64,000 nucleotides of DNA, from assembly GCF_031656215.1 (NCBI RefSeq), contig NZ_CP134228.1:4049001-4113000 (forward strand). The letters run 5' to 3'. The notes under the pieces are model-generated. The model made no database searches and was not told the origin of the DNA. It saw nothing but the letters and a program-made list of their open reading frames with translations. This stretch comes from Mesorhizobium koreense. GTDB taxonomy: Bacteria > Pseudomonadota > Alphaproteobacteria > Rhizobiales > Rhizobiaceae. Of this stretch, positions 25,777 to 34,125 are shown piece after piece (positions within the stretch are counted from its first letter, which is position 1; every line of letters begins with the position of its first letter). The position numbers and the translations under genes are program-made.

Positions 25777-26052
25777 ATGGATCGGCTGACCCAAGAGATC
25801 GACGACTACAGGCGAAAGAAGGAGAGGATAGCGACGGAGGCCCGGCAGCGCGCCGCGCTGTTCCTCACTTGCGGCATCGACATTCCCGAACTGCTCTCGG
25901 CATCCGCCATGGAGCGGGATCGTATAACAGTGCGGTTACTGCGGTTGATTGAACGGGAACGCATCAAGGGCGCGCGGCGCCATTGGAGCTACGATCTCAA
26001 CAGGCATATCGCGCTGAAGCAGGCACTCGACCGCCTGCGCGGAAGCAAATGA
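25777..26052 (+). CDS. Small conserved cytoplasmic protein of unknown function
   Basis: A 91-residue, charged, helical protein beginning M-D-R-L-T-Q-E-I-D-D-Y-R, ending with R-H-W-S-Y-D-L-N-R-H-I-A-L-K-Q-A-L. The ATG at 25777 has a GAGGA 6 bases upstream; an in-frame GTG further out has none. The pattern of conserved W/H/N near the end suggests a real gene family, and I recall similar proteins beside mucR in related genomes. It is divergent from the DnaA-domain operon and convergent with mucR. Confidence 0.7.
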   Translation: MDRLTQEIDDYRRKKERIATEARQRAALFLTCGIDIPELLSASAMERDRITVRLLRLIERERIKGARRHWSYDLNRHIALKQALDRLRGSK

Positions 26053-26093
26053 GGACTGGACGGCACGAAGATTTTATCCGTGCGCCCGACAGC

Positions 26094-26117
26094 AAAACGG
26101 CGCCTCGCGGGCGCCGT
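26094..26117 (-). terminator. Intrinsic terminator of mucR
   Basis: An 8-bp stem (ACGGCGCC with GGCGCCGT, 26097-26117) with a 5-base loop is followed on the minus strand by TTTT. It begins 23 bases past the mucR stop. Confidence 0.65.
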
Positions 26118-26140
26118 AGCCTTATCATCGCCGAAGATGC

Positions 26141-26566
26141 TTACCGGCCCTTCGCCTTGCGGCCCAGGCCCATCTTCTTGGCCAATTGCGAGCGCGCCGC
26201 GGCGTAGTTCGGGGCCACCATCGGATAGCTGGAATCGAGGTTCCACTTCTCGCGATACTGGTCGGGCGTCAGGTTGTAGTGGGTCATCAGGTGCCGCTTG
26301 AGCGACTTGAATTTCTTTCCGTCCTCCAGACAGACGATATAGTCGTCGTGGACCGAGCGCTTGGGATTGACGGCCGGCTTCTGCTTGTCGACGGGAGCCT
26401 GTTCGCTGGCGCCGCCCACACGACCAAGCGCCGCATGAATGTCAGCGATCAGATTCGGAAGCTCCGAGACCGGAACAGGATTGTTGCTGACATAAGCCGC
26501 AACGACATCGGCCGTAAGCTCAATGAGCATGTCGGTGCTTCTGGCAGGTGATTCATTCATATCCAT
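26141..26566 (-). CDS. mucR: MucR/Ros-family zinc-finger-like transcriptional regulator
   Basis: A 141-residue global regulator of the Ros/MucR family, which silences AT-rich promoters and controls surface polysaccharide, motility and virulence or symbiosis genes in rhizobia and Brucella. The N-terminal part (residues 12-50) is the oligomerisation helix region. The DNA-binding domain has C79, D82, H92 and H96 within [18 protein letters not shown]. The second Cys of classic Ros is Asp here, as in the CysAspHis2 variants described from Mesorhizobium. The conserved tail [16 protein letters not shown] is complete. A long AT-rich leader lies upstream. Confidence 0.93.
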   Translation of the reverse strand: MDMNESPARSTDMLIELTADVVAAYVSNNPVPVSELPNLIADIHAALGRVGGASEQAPVDKQKPAVNPKRSVHDDYIVCLEDGKKFKSLKRHLMTHYNLTPDQYREKWNLDSSYPMVAPNYAAARSQLAKKMGLGRKAKGR

Positions 26567-27072
26567 TCTCTGACCCTTCGATAGAACTTGGACTCTGCTG
26601 TTCCGCTTGTCTCTTTTCTCGGAATTCAGCGATACGAAACCAAGAAAGCTGACGCTTACACGACTCGCATCAGGCGGCACCTAACTGCCGCTTCGAATAG
26701 TATAAGTCAATTCACTAATTCTATTTTCCGGCTAAACATGCTCGATTTATCCTGTAGTCTTACAGAAATAATGAACGCCACAACTTTAACGCGTTTCACA
26801 ACATTGCGGCGAGAGACAGGCAGACCGTGCCTGAAATGCGGACCGTTTCTGAAATATTGCTGACCTGCCATGCGGCGGAGCTTTTCATACAGGGCGGCAA
26901 ATGGCGGAGACGGGCGAAAGCCGTTCAACCGGAAAATGCGGCCATCTGCGTGATTTCCATGGCCGTCTTACACTTTTCGCATATTGCGTTATATCCAAAA
27001 GATGGAACAAGCGACGGCGTACCGCCTTCGAGCCGATTTCCCATTCTTCCAAACTTCCCCCCCAGAGGCTTC
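26567..27072. other. AT-rich divergent region upstream of mucR
   Basis: About 500 bases between mucR (minus) and ptrB (plus), markedly richer in A and T around 26690-26800 than the rest of the window. It includes a minus-strand TATACT. MucR proteins bind such AT-rich tracts and repress their own genes, so autoregulation is likely. No RNA gene or convincing frame is seen. Confidence 0.5.
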
Positions 27073-29166
27073 ATGACCGCCAAATTCGCAGACATTCCCG
27101 CGCCGCAGACCGAGACGCGGCCCAAGGCCGATAGCTGGCACGGCGTCAGCCGCGTCGACGAATATGCCTGGTTACGCGCGGAAAATTGGCAGGAGGTATT
27201 CAAGGACCCTTCCCTACTCGACCCGGCGATCCGGTCGCATCTGGAAGCCGAGAACATTTATCAGGCAGCGATGATGGCCGACACGGCCGAATTGCAGAAG
27301 AAGCTGTTTTCGGAGATGCGAGGCCGCATCAAGGAGGACGATTCCTCCGTGCCGATGAAAGACGGCGCTTTTGCCTATGGCACATCCTTCAAGGCCGGCG
27401 GCGAGCAGCCGCGCTTCTTCCGGACGCCACGGGAGGGTGGCGAGGAGCAAATCCTGCTCGACGGCGACAGGGAAGCCGAAGGCAAAAGCTATTTCCGCCT
27501 CGGGGGAGCGGATCATTCGCCCGACCACAAGCTGCTGCTCTGGGGCTTCGACGACAAGGGTTCGGAGTTTTACACGCTCCATGTCCGCGATATCGACGGC
27601 GGGGCCGATAACGCCGACAGCGTCGCGGACACGGGCGGCGCAGGCACCTGGGACGCGGAGGCAGCCGGCTTCTTCTATACGCGGCTCGACGCCAATCACC
27701 GGCCGTCAAAAATCTACTACCACACGCTCGGGAAGAAGCGTGACCGGCCGATCTACGAAGAGAAGGATCCCGGCTTCTTCATGGATGTCGGCGGGACGCT
27801 GACCAACCAATGGATATTCATCGCCATTCACGATCACGAGACATCGGAATACCGCATCCTTCCGGCGAACGATCCAGGCTCAAAGCCGCATTTGGTGGCG
27901 GCGCGCGAGACAGGCCTGCAATACGATCTCGAAGACGGCGGCGATATCTTCTTCATCCTGACCAACGCCGACGGCGCCAAGGATTTCAAGGTCATGACGG
28001 CGCCGACCAGCGATCCGGGCCGGGCCAACTGGCGCGAACTTATCCCTCACGAACCCGGCAGGCTGGTCCTCTCGATCATGGCCTTCCGTGACTTCCTGGT
28101 GCGGCTCGAACGCAAGGACGGGCTGCCGCGCATCGTTATCCGCGAGCGCGCCACCGGCGAGGAACATATGATCACCTTCGAGGAGGAAGCGTATTCACTC
28201 GGCCTTTCGGGCGCCCTTGAATACGACGCGGATGCGATTCGCTTCTCGTATTCCTCCATGACCACGCCATCGCAGGTCTATGATTACAACATGCGCACGC
28301 GCGAAAGGACGCTGCTCAAGACGCAGGAAGTGCCTTCCGGCCATGACGCCAACCAATATGTTACGCGGCGCCTGATGGCGCCTTCATATGACGGCGAACG
28401 CGTGCCGATCTCGTTGCTCCACCACAAGGATACGCCGCTCGACGGCAGCGCGCCCTGTCTGCTTTACGGCTACGGCGCCTATGGCATCACGATCCCGGCG
28501 TCCTTCAACACCAATTGCCTTTCGCTGGTGAACCGCGGCTTCGTTTATGCGATCGCGCATGTACGCGGCGGCAAGGACAAGGGTTTTTCCTGGTACGAGG
28601 ACGGCAAGAAGGCAAAGAAGCACAACACGTTCGACGATTTCGTCCACGCCGCGCTTCATCTTGTGGCCGAAGGTTACACCGATCACGACCGCATCGTTGC
28701 GCAGGGCGGGTCGGCCGGCGGGCTCCTGATCGGCGCCGTCGCCAATCTGGCGCCGCAGGCCTTCGGGGGCTTTATCGCCGAGGTTCCCTTCGTCGATGTG
28801 CTGGCCACGATGCTGGACGATACATTGCCGCTAACCCCGCCCGAATGGCCCGAATGGGGCAATCCCAAGGAATCCCGTGCGGACTACCAGACCATTGCAT
28901 CCTACTCCCCCTATGACAACGTGGATGCGAAGGACTATCCGCCGATCCTGGCGGTCGCCGGCCTGACGGATCCGCGCGTCACCTATTGGGAGCCGGCGAA
29001 GTGGGCGGCGCGGCTGCGCGCGAAGAAGACCGGACGGAGCCCCGTTCTCCTCAAGATCAACATGGATGCCGGCCATGGCGGCGCTTCGGGCCGCTTCTCG
29101 CGGCTGGAGGAAATCGCCTTCGTCTATGCCTTCGCGCTCAAGGTCGTGGACAGGATGGGCGGGTAG
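27073..29166 (+). CDS. ptrB: Oligopeptidase B (S9 prolyl-oligopeptidase family)
   Basis: A 697-residue cytosolic serine peptidase cutting short peptides after Lys or Arg. An N-terminal seven-bladed propeller (about residues 70-400) is followed by the alpha/beta hydrolase domain with the nucleophile Ser in Q-G-G-S-A-G-G-L-L-I-G and the catalytic His in D-A-G-H-G-G. The diagnostic P-E-W-x-E-W-G-N-P segment of oligopeptidase B is present. The ATG at 27073 has an AGAGG site 5 bases away; the frame is open further upstream, but without family similarity. Confidence 0.94.
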   Translation: MTAKFADIPAPQTETRPKADSWHGVSRVDEYAWLRAENWQEVFKDPSLLDPAIRSHLEAENIYQAAMMADTAELQKKLFSEMRGRIKEDDSSVPMKDGAFAYGTSFKAGGEQPRFFRTPREGGEEQILLDGDREAEGKSYFRLGGADHSPDHKLLLWGFDDKGSEFYTLHVRDIDGGADNADSVADTGGAGTWDAEAAGFFYTRLDANHRPSKIYYHTLGKKRDRPIYEEKDPGFFMDVGGTLTNQWIFIAIHDHETSEYRILPANDPGSKPHLVAARETGLQYDLEDGGDIFFILTNADGAKDFKVMTAPTSDPGRANWRELIPHEPGRLVLSIMAFRDFLVRLERKDGLPRIVIRERATGEEHMITFEEEAYSLGLSGALEYDADAIRFSYSSMTTPSQVYDYNMRTRERTLLKTQEVPSGHDANQYVTRRLMAPSYDGERVPISLLHHKDTPLDGSAPCLLYGYGAYGITIPASFNTNCLSLVNRGFVYAIAHVRGGKDKGFSWYEDGKKAKKHNTFDDFVHAALHLVAEGYTDHDRIVAQGGSAGGLLIGAVANLAPQAFGGFIAEVPFVDVLATMLDDTLPLTPPEWPEWGNPKESRADYQTIASYSPYDNVDAKDYPPILAVAGLTDPRVTYWEPAKWAARLRAKKTGRSPVLLKINMDAGHGGASGRFSRLEEIAFVYAFALKVVDRMGG

Positions 29167-29172
29167 CCGCCC

Positions 29173-30114
29173 TTACTTCTTTTTCTCGGCCGGATAGCCG
29201 TTCGGATGCGGCGGGACTGCCTTCAGATAGGCCGCGATCGCCTCGCGGTCGGCGGTGGTGAGGTGCGCGATGTTCTCCTGAACATCGACCATGGCACCTC
29301 CAACCGAATCGAAATCAGGCGTGAAGCCGCTTTCGAGATAATAGGCGATGTCCTTCTCCGACCAGTCACCGATTCCACCCTCGCCGGAGGTGATATTCGG
29401 CACGTGCCCCTTCCCCTCCACGGCGACCGCACCGGAAAGCCACAGATCGTTCTTCGTCCCGCCGAGGAAATTGCGCGGCGTGTGGCATTCGCCGCAATGG
29501 CCCGGCCCTTCGACCAGATACTGTCCTTCCTTCGCCTTCTCGGAAGCACCGGCTGGCAGGCTGACAACAGGCTTGTCGGATAAATAGAGCAGCTTCCACA
29601 ATCCGATGCCGCGACGCACCGAATAGGGGAAGGAGAGTCGGTCGGGCGGCGTCCTGCCTGACACCGGCGGCAGCGTTTTGATGAAGGCGAAGAGGTCGGC
29701 GATATCGCTAAGCTTCATCCGGGCATAAGATGGGTACGGAAAGGCCGGATAATAATGTCGCCCGTCCGGAGAGACGCCGCGCTTCAGCGCATTGGCGAAA
29801 TCCGCGAGCGTCCACGCACCGATGCCGTCCGCCTTGTCGGGCGAGATGTTCGGCGGCACGAAGACACCGAACGGCGTCTTCAATTCCAGACCGCCCGCCA
29901 GTTCCAGCCGGGCATCGCCCTTGGCGCCGGGCCGGCCATGGCAGGAGACGCAGCCGCCGGCCCAGAATATCCGCTCGCCCCTGGCTGCATCGCCTGGGGC
30001 GAGGTTCGCTACGCTTTTCGGATCAAGCCCGCGCGGAATCGTAAGCAGCCAGAACGCCAGCCCCCCGGCCACCACCAGAACGACAATGGCCAGAATCAGG
30101 CGGCGAACCGTCAT
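29173..30114 (-). CDS. Membrane-anchored diheme cytochrome c
   Basis: A 313-residue periplasmic cytochrome with an uncleaved N-terminal helix (residues 5-26) and two c-type heme sites, C-V-S-C-H near residue 55 and C-G-E-C-H near residue 210. Each is followed by a Met-containing segment. The arrangement resembles the cytochrome subunit of membrane alcohol and aldehyde dehydrogenases (P-N-I-S-P-D, F-A-N-A-L-K-R-G-V-S-P-D-G). No dehydrogenase gene is adjacent. It is followed upstream by a cytochrome c-prime gene 18 bases away, so the two are probably one operon. Confidence 0.9.
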   Translation of the reverse strand: MTVRRLILAIVVLVVAGGLAFWLLTIPRGLDPKSVANLAPGDAARGERIFWAGGCVSCHGRPGAKGDARLELAGGLELKTPFGVFVPPNISPDKADGIGAWTLADFANALKRGVSPDGRHYYPAFPYPSYARMKLSDIADLFAFIKTLPPVSGRTPPDRLSFPYSVRRGIGLWKLLYLSDKPVVSLPAGASEKAKEGQYLVEGPGHCGECHTPRNFLGGTKNDLWLSGAVAVEGKGHVPNITSGEGGIGDWSEKDIAYYLESGFTPDFDSVGGAMVDVQENIAHLTTADREAIAAYLKAVPPHPNGYPAEKKK

Positions 30115-30132
30115 GAGGCGCGGGACCTTACG

Positions 30133-30576
30133 CTATTTCAGGCGATAGTCTTGATGGCAGGTCTTGCAATGGTTGAATACCGGCGTGACCGCAGCCTTGA
30201 AGGCGTCCAGATCGGCCGGACCATCCTTACCCGCCGCCTTGGCCGCGGCATCGGCGTCCGCCTGGAATTTCGCCAATTCCGCCTCGAAGCCGGCATGATC
30301 GGACCATATCTTCGGCGAAGCCTTGGTATCGCCCTTGTCCGAGCCTTCGGGGAAGAAGGTGCCGTAAGAATGCGAGACCGCGCGCAGGGTCATGATCGCT
30401 GATTTGGCGACGGCCGGATTGTAATCGAGGTCACCCTTCAGCATCGCGGCGGAAACGCCCGCTGCCGCGCCATTGGCGTCCATCAGTGCCTTTCTCGTCG
30501 CGATCGGGTCGTTCGCCGCCATGGCCACGGTGGCGGCCAACATAAGGCCGGAAACGGCAAGTGCGATTTTCTTCAT
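30133..30576 (-). CDS. Cytochrome c-prime
   Basis: A 147-residue periplasmic cytochrome with a signal peptide (residues 1-20), a four-helix-bundle pattern, and the heme motif C-K-T-C-H near the C terminus, the hallmark of cytochrome c-prime. Such proteins bind NO or CO at a five-coordinate heme. The ATG at 30576 has a strong GGGAGGAG site. It lies upstream of the diheme cytochrome. Both need the Ccm system encoded at the left end of the window. Confidence 0.9.
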   Translation of the reverse strand: MKKIALAVSGLMLAATVAMAANDPIATRKALMDANGAAAGVSAAMLKGDLDYNPAVAKSAIMTLRAVSHSYGTFFPEGSDKGDTKASPKIWSDHAGFEAELAKFQADADAAAKAAGKDGPADLDAFKAAVTPVFNHCKTCHQDYRLK

Positions 30577-30704
30577 TCCTCTCCTCCCGGGGTTCACAGG
30601 CAGATGCGCCCGTCGCCAACAACACCGATGATGACGGTTTAATTCCTCCGTTTCTTCTCACTCTTGCGTGAAGTCGGGGGTTTCCGCAGTTACGGATCGT
30701 CAAG

Positions 30705-30734
30705 AAAAAAGACCCCGGACAATGCCGGGGTCTT
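30705..30734 (-). terminator. Intrinsic terminator of sodB
   Basis: A 10-bp stem (30709-30718 with 30725-30734, AAGACCCCGG) with a 6-base loop is followed on the minus strand by a T run. It begins 13 bases past the sodB stop. Confidence 0.85.
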
Positions 30735-30747
30735 CACGAGAGGTCGA

Positions 30748-31347
30748 TCAGGAAGCTTTCTCGTAGAGCTTCAGCACGTGATCCCAGTTGATCAGATTAT
30801 CGACGAAGGCCTCCAGATATTTCGGCCGCGCGTTGCGATAGTCGATGTAATAGGAATGCTCCCAGACATCGACGCCGAGGATCGGCGTCGCGCCGTGGAC
30901 GAGCGGGTTCTCGCCGTTCGGCGTCTTGGAAATCTCGAGCTTTCCGTTCTTCACCGAAAGCCAGGCCCAACCGGAGCCGAACTGCGTTGCGCCGGCATTG
31001 ATGAAATCGGCGCGGAATTTGTCATAGCCGCCGAGGTCACTGTCGACCGCCTTTTGCAGCGCGCCCGGCAGCTTCTTGCCGCCGCCGCCCTTCTTCATCC
31101 AGGGCCAGAAATGGGTATGGTTGTAATGCTGGGCGGCATTGTTGAAGAGACCGGCATTCTTGCCGAAAGACTGCTTCACAACCTCTTCCAGAGACAGCTT
31201 GTCCATCCCCGCCTCGGCCGCCAGCTTATTGCCGTTATCGACATAGGCCTTGTGGTGCTTGTCGTGGTGATATTCCAGCGTTTCCTTGGACATATAGGGC
31301 TGGAGCGCCTCGTAGTCGTAAGGCAGCGGCGGCAGTTCAAAGGCCAT
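30748..31347 (-). CDS. sodB: Fe/Mn superoxide dismutase
   Basis: A 199-residue cytoplasmic superoxide dismutase. The four metal ligands are visible as H27 (Y-H-H-D-K-H), H77 (N-H-T-H-F-W), D160 and H164 (G-V-D-V-W-E-H-S-Y-Y). The G-S-G-W-A-W-L segment is also present. Whether Fe or Mn is used cannot be read from these residues alone. It is monocistronic, with a good terminator. Confidence 0.95.
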   Translation of the reverse strand: MAFELPPLPYDYEALQPYMSKETLEYHHDKHHKAYVDNGNKLAAEAGMDKLSLEEVVKQSFGKNAGLFNNAAQHYNHTHFWPWMKKGGGGKKLPGALQKAVDSDLGGYDKFRADFINAGATQFGSGWAWLSVKNGKLEISKTPNGENPLVHGATPILGVDVWEHSYYIDYRNARPKYLEAFVDNLINWDHVLKLYEKAS

Positions 31348-31446
31348 GATCGGTCTCCCTCATTACGTGATGAAAGTTATGGACAAGATAGGTTCTCTCG
31401 GGTCCCGGACAAGGCCGGGAGGCGTGTCCGGGCTTCTTTTAGCGGC

Positions 31447-32325
31447 TCACCCGACGGCTGTCGAATGCGCCCATTCCCAGTAAAGCTCGCGTGCCTTCTT
31501 GGCGACGGGGCCGGGCTGGAGATCGCGGTTTTCGATGCGCGTGATCGGCACCACCTTGGAGTGATTGCCTGTTGAGAAAATCTCGTCGGCCTCCATGAAA
31601 TCAAGGACCGACAACGTCTTTTCAACTGTGCGGAACCCGTAGTCGGCGAGCAGCGCGACGGTACGCGAACGGGTGATGCCCGACAGGAAGGTGCCGTTGG
31701 CGGCCGGCGTGAAGACGTGGCCGTCCTTGACCATGAAGACGTTGGACGAGCCGGTTTCGGCGACATTGCCGAGCATGTCGAGCACCAGCGCGTTATCGAA
31801 GCCGCGGCTCTTCGCCTCCGTAATGGCGCGGGCATTGTTCGGGTACAGGCAGCCGGCCTTCGCATTGGTCGGCATGGTCTCGATCGTCGGACGGCGGAAA
31901 GGCGAGACCGCCACCGAAAAACCTGATGGCTCCTGCATCGGCGCTTCGTAGAGGCAGAGGCAGAAGCGGGTCGATTCCGGGTCTGCCGGCACGCCCATAT
32001 AGCCGCCATGCTCGGCCCAATACATCGGCCGGATGTAAACTGCGGTCTTGCCGTCGAACTTCTTCAAGCCTTCCCAGGTTAGACCGATGATCTCCTCCGC
32101 GCTCATCGTCGGCTTCAGGCCGAGCGCCGCAGCCGAGACATTCACCCGCGCGGCATGACGATCGAGATCGGGCGCGACGCCTTCGAACCAGCGGGCACCG
32201 TCGAAGACGCTCGAGCCGAGCCACATGACGTGGCTGCGCGGCCCCACGAGCGGCACGTTGCCCTCATGCCAATCGCCATCAACGTAGGTCCAGGTAGTCG
32301 TCTGGGCGGCAGTATTCACTTTCAT
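31447..32325 (-). CDS. ilvE: Branched-chain amino-acid aminotransferase (class IV)
   Basis: A 292-residue PLP enzyme for the last step of Leu/Ile/Val synthesis or their first degradation step. The fold-type IV signatures are the PLP Lys in N-A-K-A-G-C-L-Y-P-N-N, E-A-K-S-R-G-F-D-N-A-L-V-L-D, the phosphate-binding E-T-G-S-S-N-V-F and S-G-I-T-R-S-R. A GTG at 32337 could add four residues; the ATG at 32325 has GGAG about 11 bases away. Rhizobia often carry more than one such enzyme, so the exact substrate is open. Confidence 0.88.
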   Translation of the reverse strand: MKVNTAAQTTTWTYVDGDWHEGNVPLVGPRSHVMWLGSSVFDGARWFEGVAPDLDRHAARVNVSAAALGLKPTMSAEEIIGLTWEGLKKFDGKTAVYIRPMYWAEHGGYMGVPADPESTRFCLCLYEAPMQEPSGFSVAVSPFRRPTIETMPTNAKAGCLYPNNARAITEAKSRGFDNALVLDMLGNVAETGSSNVFMVKDGHVFTPAANGTFLSGITRSRTVALLADYGFRTVEKTLSVLDFMEADEIFSTGNHSKVVPITRIENRDLQPGPVAKKARELYWEWAHSTAVG

Positions 32326-32487
32326 TCGAGGATTCACTCCACGTGATCAGCATATCACCGCCATGGAAAGCGCTTTGCCTTCCATCGTCAATCGTCATGG
32401 CACAACAAATCGTGGTCCAGATATAGTCGCGCCGGTTGCGACAACGCGTTAAGATTGCACACTGGATTTCCCCTCCCCGAGGATAGC

Positions 32488-33150
32488 ATGCGGTATTCGG
32501 CCTTTGTCTTCGACGCTTACGGAACGCTTTTCGACGTACATGCGGCTGTACGCCGGCACGCCGCCGAGGTCGGCCCCGACGGCCAGGCCATATCTGAGCT
32601 TTGGCGGATCAAGCAGATCGAATATTCCTGGGTGCGGACGCTGATGGGGTCGTATCTCGATTTCTGGCAGCTCACCGAGCAGGCGCTCGATTTCGCCTTC
32701 GCCAAATATCCTTCCGCCGATCCGGCACTGAAGCCGAAATTGCTCGACGCCTATCGCGATCTCGACTGCTATCCGGAAGTGCCGGCAGTGCTGAAAGCGC
32801 TCAAGGCGGAAGGCGCACGCGTGGCGATCCTCTCCAACGGCTCGCCGGCCATGCTGGAAACGGCGGTCCGGAAAGCGGCGCTAGACACCGTGCTCGATGA
32901 TGTCTTTTCCGTGGATCCTATCCGGCGCTTCAAGACGGACCAGTCCGTCTACGAACTGGTCACCACCGCCTGGCGGCTCTATCCCGACGCCGTCTCCTTC
33001 CAGTCGTCCAATCGCTGGGATATCGCGGGCGCCACGAAATTCGGTTTTCGCACCGTCTGGATCAACCGCACGAACCAGCCGGACGAATATATGGACCATA
33101 AGCCGAGCGTGATCCTGCCCAGTCTGGACCGGCTCGCAGCGTCGACCTGA
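32488..33150 (+). CDS. HAD-type II haloacid dehalogenase
   Basis: A 220-residue HAD-superfamily hydrolase. Motif I is F-D-A-Y-G-T-L-F-D with the nucleophile Asp near residue 9. Motif II is S-N-G-S-P, motif III the Lys in R-F-K-T-D-Q-S-V-Y, and motif IV S-S-N-R-W-D-I-A-G-A. This set is the signature of L-2-haloacid dehalogenase type II. The ATG at 32488 has a GAGGA site. It stands alone, divergent from ilvE. Confidence 0.9.
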   Translation: MRYSAFVFDAYGTLFDVHAAVRRHAAEVGPDGQAISELWRIKQIEYSWVRTLMGSYLDFWQLTEQALDFAFAKYPSADPALKPKLLDAYRDLDCYPEVPAVLKALKAEGARVAILSNGSPAMLETAVRKAALDTVLDDVFSVDPIRRFKTDQSVYELVTTAWRLYPDAVSFQSSNRWDIAGATKFGFRTVWINRTNQPDEYMDHKPSVILPSLDRLAAST

Positions 33151-33327
33151 GAGGTGCTCCCGTCAGGCGGGTATTCCGTTGCCGGGATGCAACAAATCAG
33201 CACGTTTGTTCGTTTCAGACCTGCCGGTCCACTTCCGGCCGCATTTCGCCGCTGTTTTCCCGCAATCGTTGTTTCGGGGGAGGATGGCGAAACGATCCGG
33301 GCATCCACACAGGGCTCAAGCAGACAG

Positions 33328-34038
33328 ATGACAGGCAACGAACTTCACCGGGCCGCGCTCACCCGCCGGCGCTTTCTTGGCATGGCGGCAGTCGGCGCCG
33401 CATCGACCGCACTTTCCGCATGCGTGACATCGCCGCCGTCGATCGAACCGGCGGAAGGATTTCCGCCTTACGAAACCGAACCGGCTTTCAGCGGTCCGGC
33501 GGCCATGTACGGACCGTTGGAGGATGACGGACGCCTCATCCCTGCTGTCCCCTATCAGAAGATCGATCCGCAATATTACCGCCAGATCGTCGAGGACCCG
33601 ACAGGGGAACGGCCCGGCACGATTGTCGTGCACACACCGACGCGGTTCCTCTATCTCGTCATGGAAGACGGTCAGGCACTTCGCTACGGCGTCGGCATCG
33701 GACGGCAGGGATTCTCCTGGTCGGGCCGGGCGCAAGTCCAGTGGAAACAGAAATGGCCGAAATGGACTCCGCCGGACGACATGATCGCGCGGCAGCCGGA
33801 ACTGGCGAAATACAGCGCCGCCAATGGCGGCATGCCGCCTGGCCTCGACAACCCGCTCGGTGCCCGCGCGCTCTATCTGTTCCAGGGCAACGTCGATACG
33901 CTTTACCGCCTGCACGGCTCGCCCGAATGGTGGTCCATCGGCAAGGCTGTTTCGTCGGGCTGCGTGCGCCTCATCAATCAGGATATCATCGACCTCTATA
34001 GCCGCGTGCCGGTGAAGACGCCAGTGCTGGTGGTGTGA
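33328..34038 (+). CDS. Lipoprotein L,D-transpeptidase (YkuD family)
   Basis: A 236-residue cell-wall cross-linking enzyme. The N terminus carries a twin-arginine-like signal (T-R-R-R-F-L-G-M-A) and a lipobox ending at C32 (A-L-S-A-C), so it should be an exported lipoprotein. The catalytic domain has H-G-S-P-E-W-W and the S-S-G-C-V-R-L motif with the nucleophile Cys. It may make 3-3 peptidoglycan links or attach outer-membrane proteins, as shown for related rhizobial enzymes. It is convergent with the HerA-like gene across a shared hairpin. Confidence 0.92.
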   Translation: MTGNELHRAALTRRRFLGMAAVGAASTALSACVTSPPSIEPAEGFPPYETEPAFSGPAAMYGPLEDDGRLIPAVPYQKIDPQYYRQIVEDPTGERPGTIVVHTPTRFLYLVMEDGQALRYGVGIGRQGFSWSGRAQVQWKQKWPKWTPPDDMIARQPELAKYSAANGGMPPGLDNPLGARALYLFQGNVDTLYRLHGSPEWWSIGKAVSSGCVRLINQDIIDLYSRVPVKTPVLVV

Positions 34039-34051
34039 TCGACGCGATCCC

Positions 34052-34083
34052 AACAGTTTTCCCGATGATTCGGGAAAACTGTT
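34052..34083. terminator. Shared bidirectional terminator hairpin
   Basis: A perfect 14-bp stem (34052-34065 with 34070-34083) and a 4-base loop lies between two convergent genes. T-rich sequence follows on the plus strand (34091-34107). Confidence 0.7.
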
Positions 34084-34125
34084 GAAACGATTGATTTTAT
34101 TTTTCTTTCAAGCTTGCCGAAAGTC

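Noticed and set aside
26707-26928. 73-codon minus-strand frame upstream of mucR
   Set aside because: No good ribosome site, no recognisable family, and it crosses the AT-rich regulatory region.
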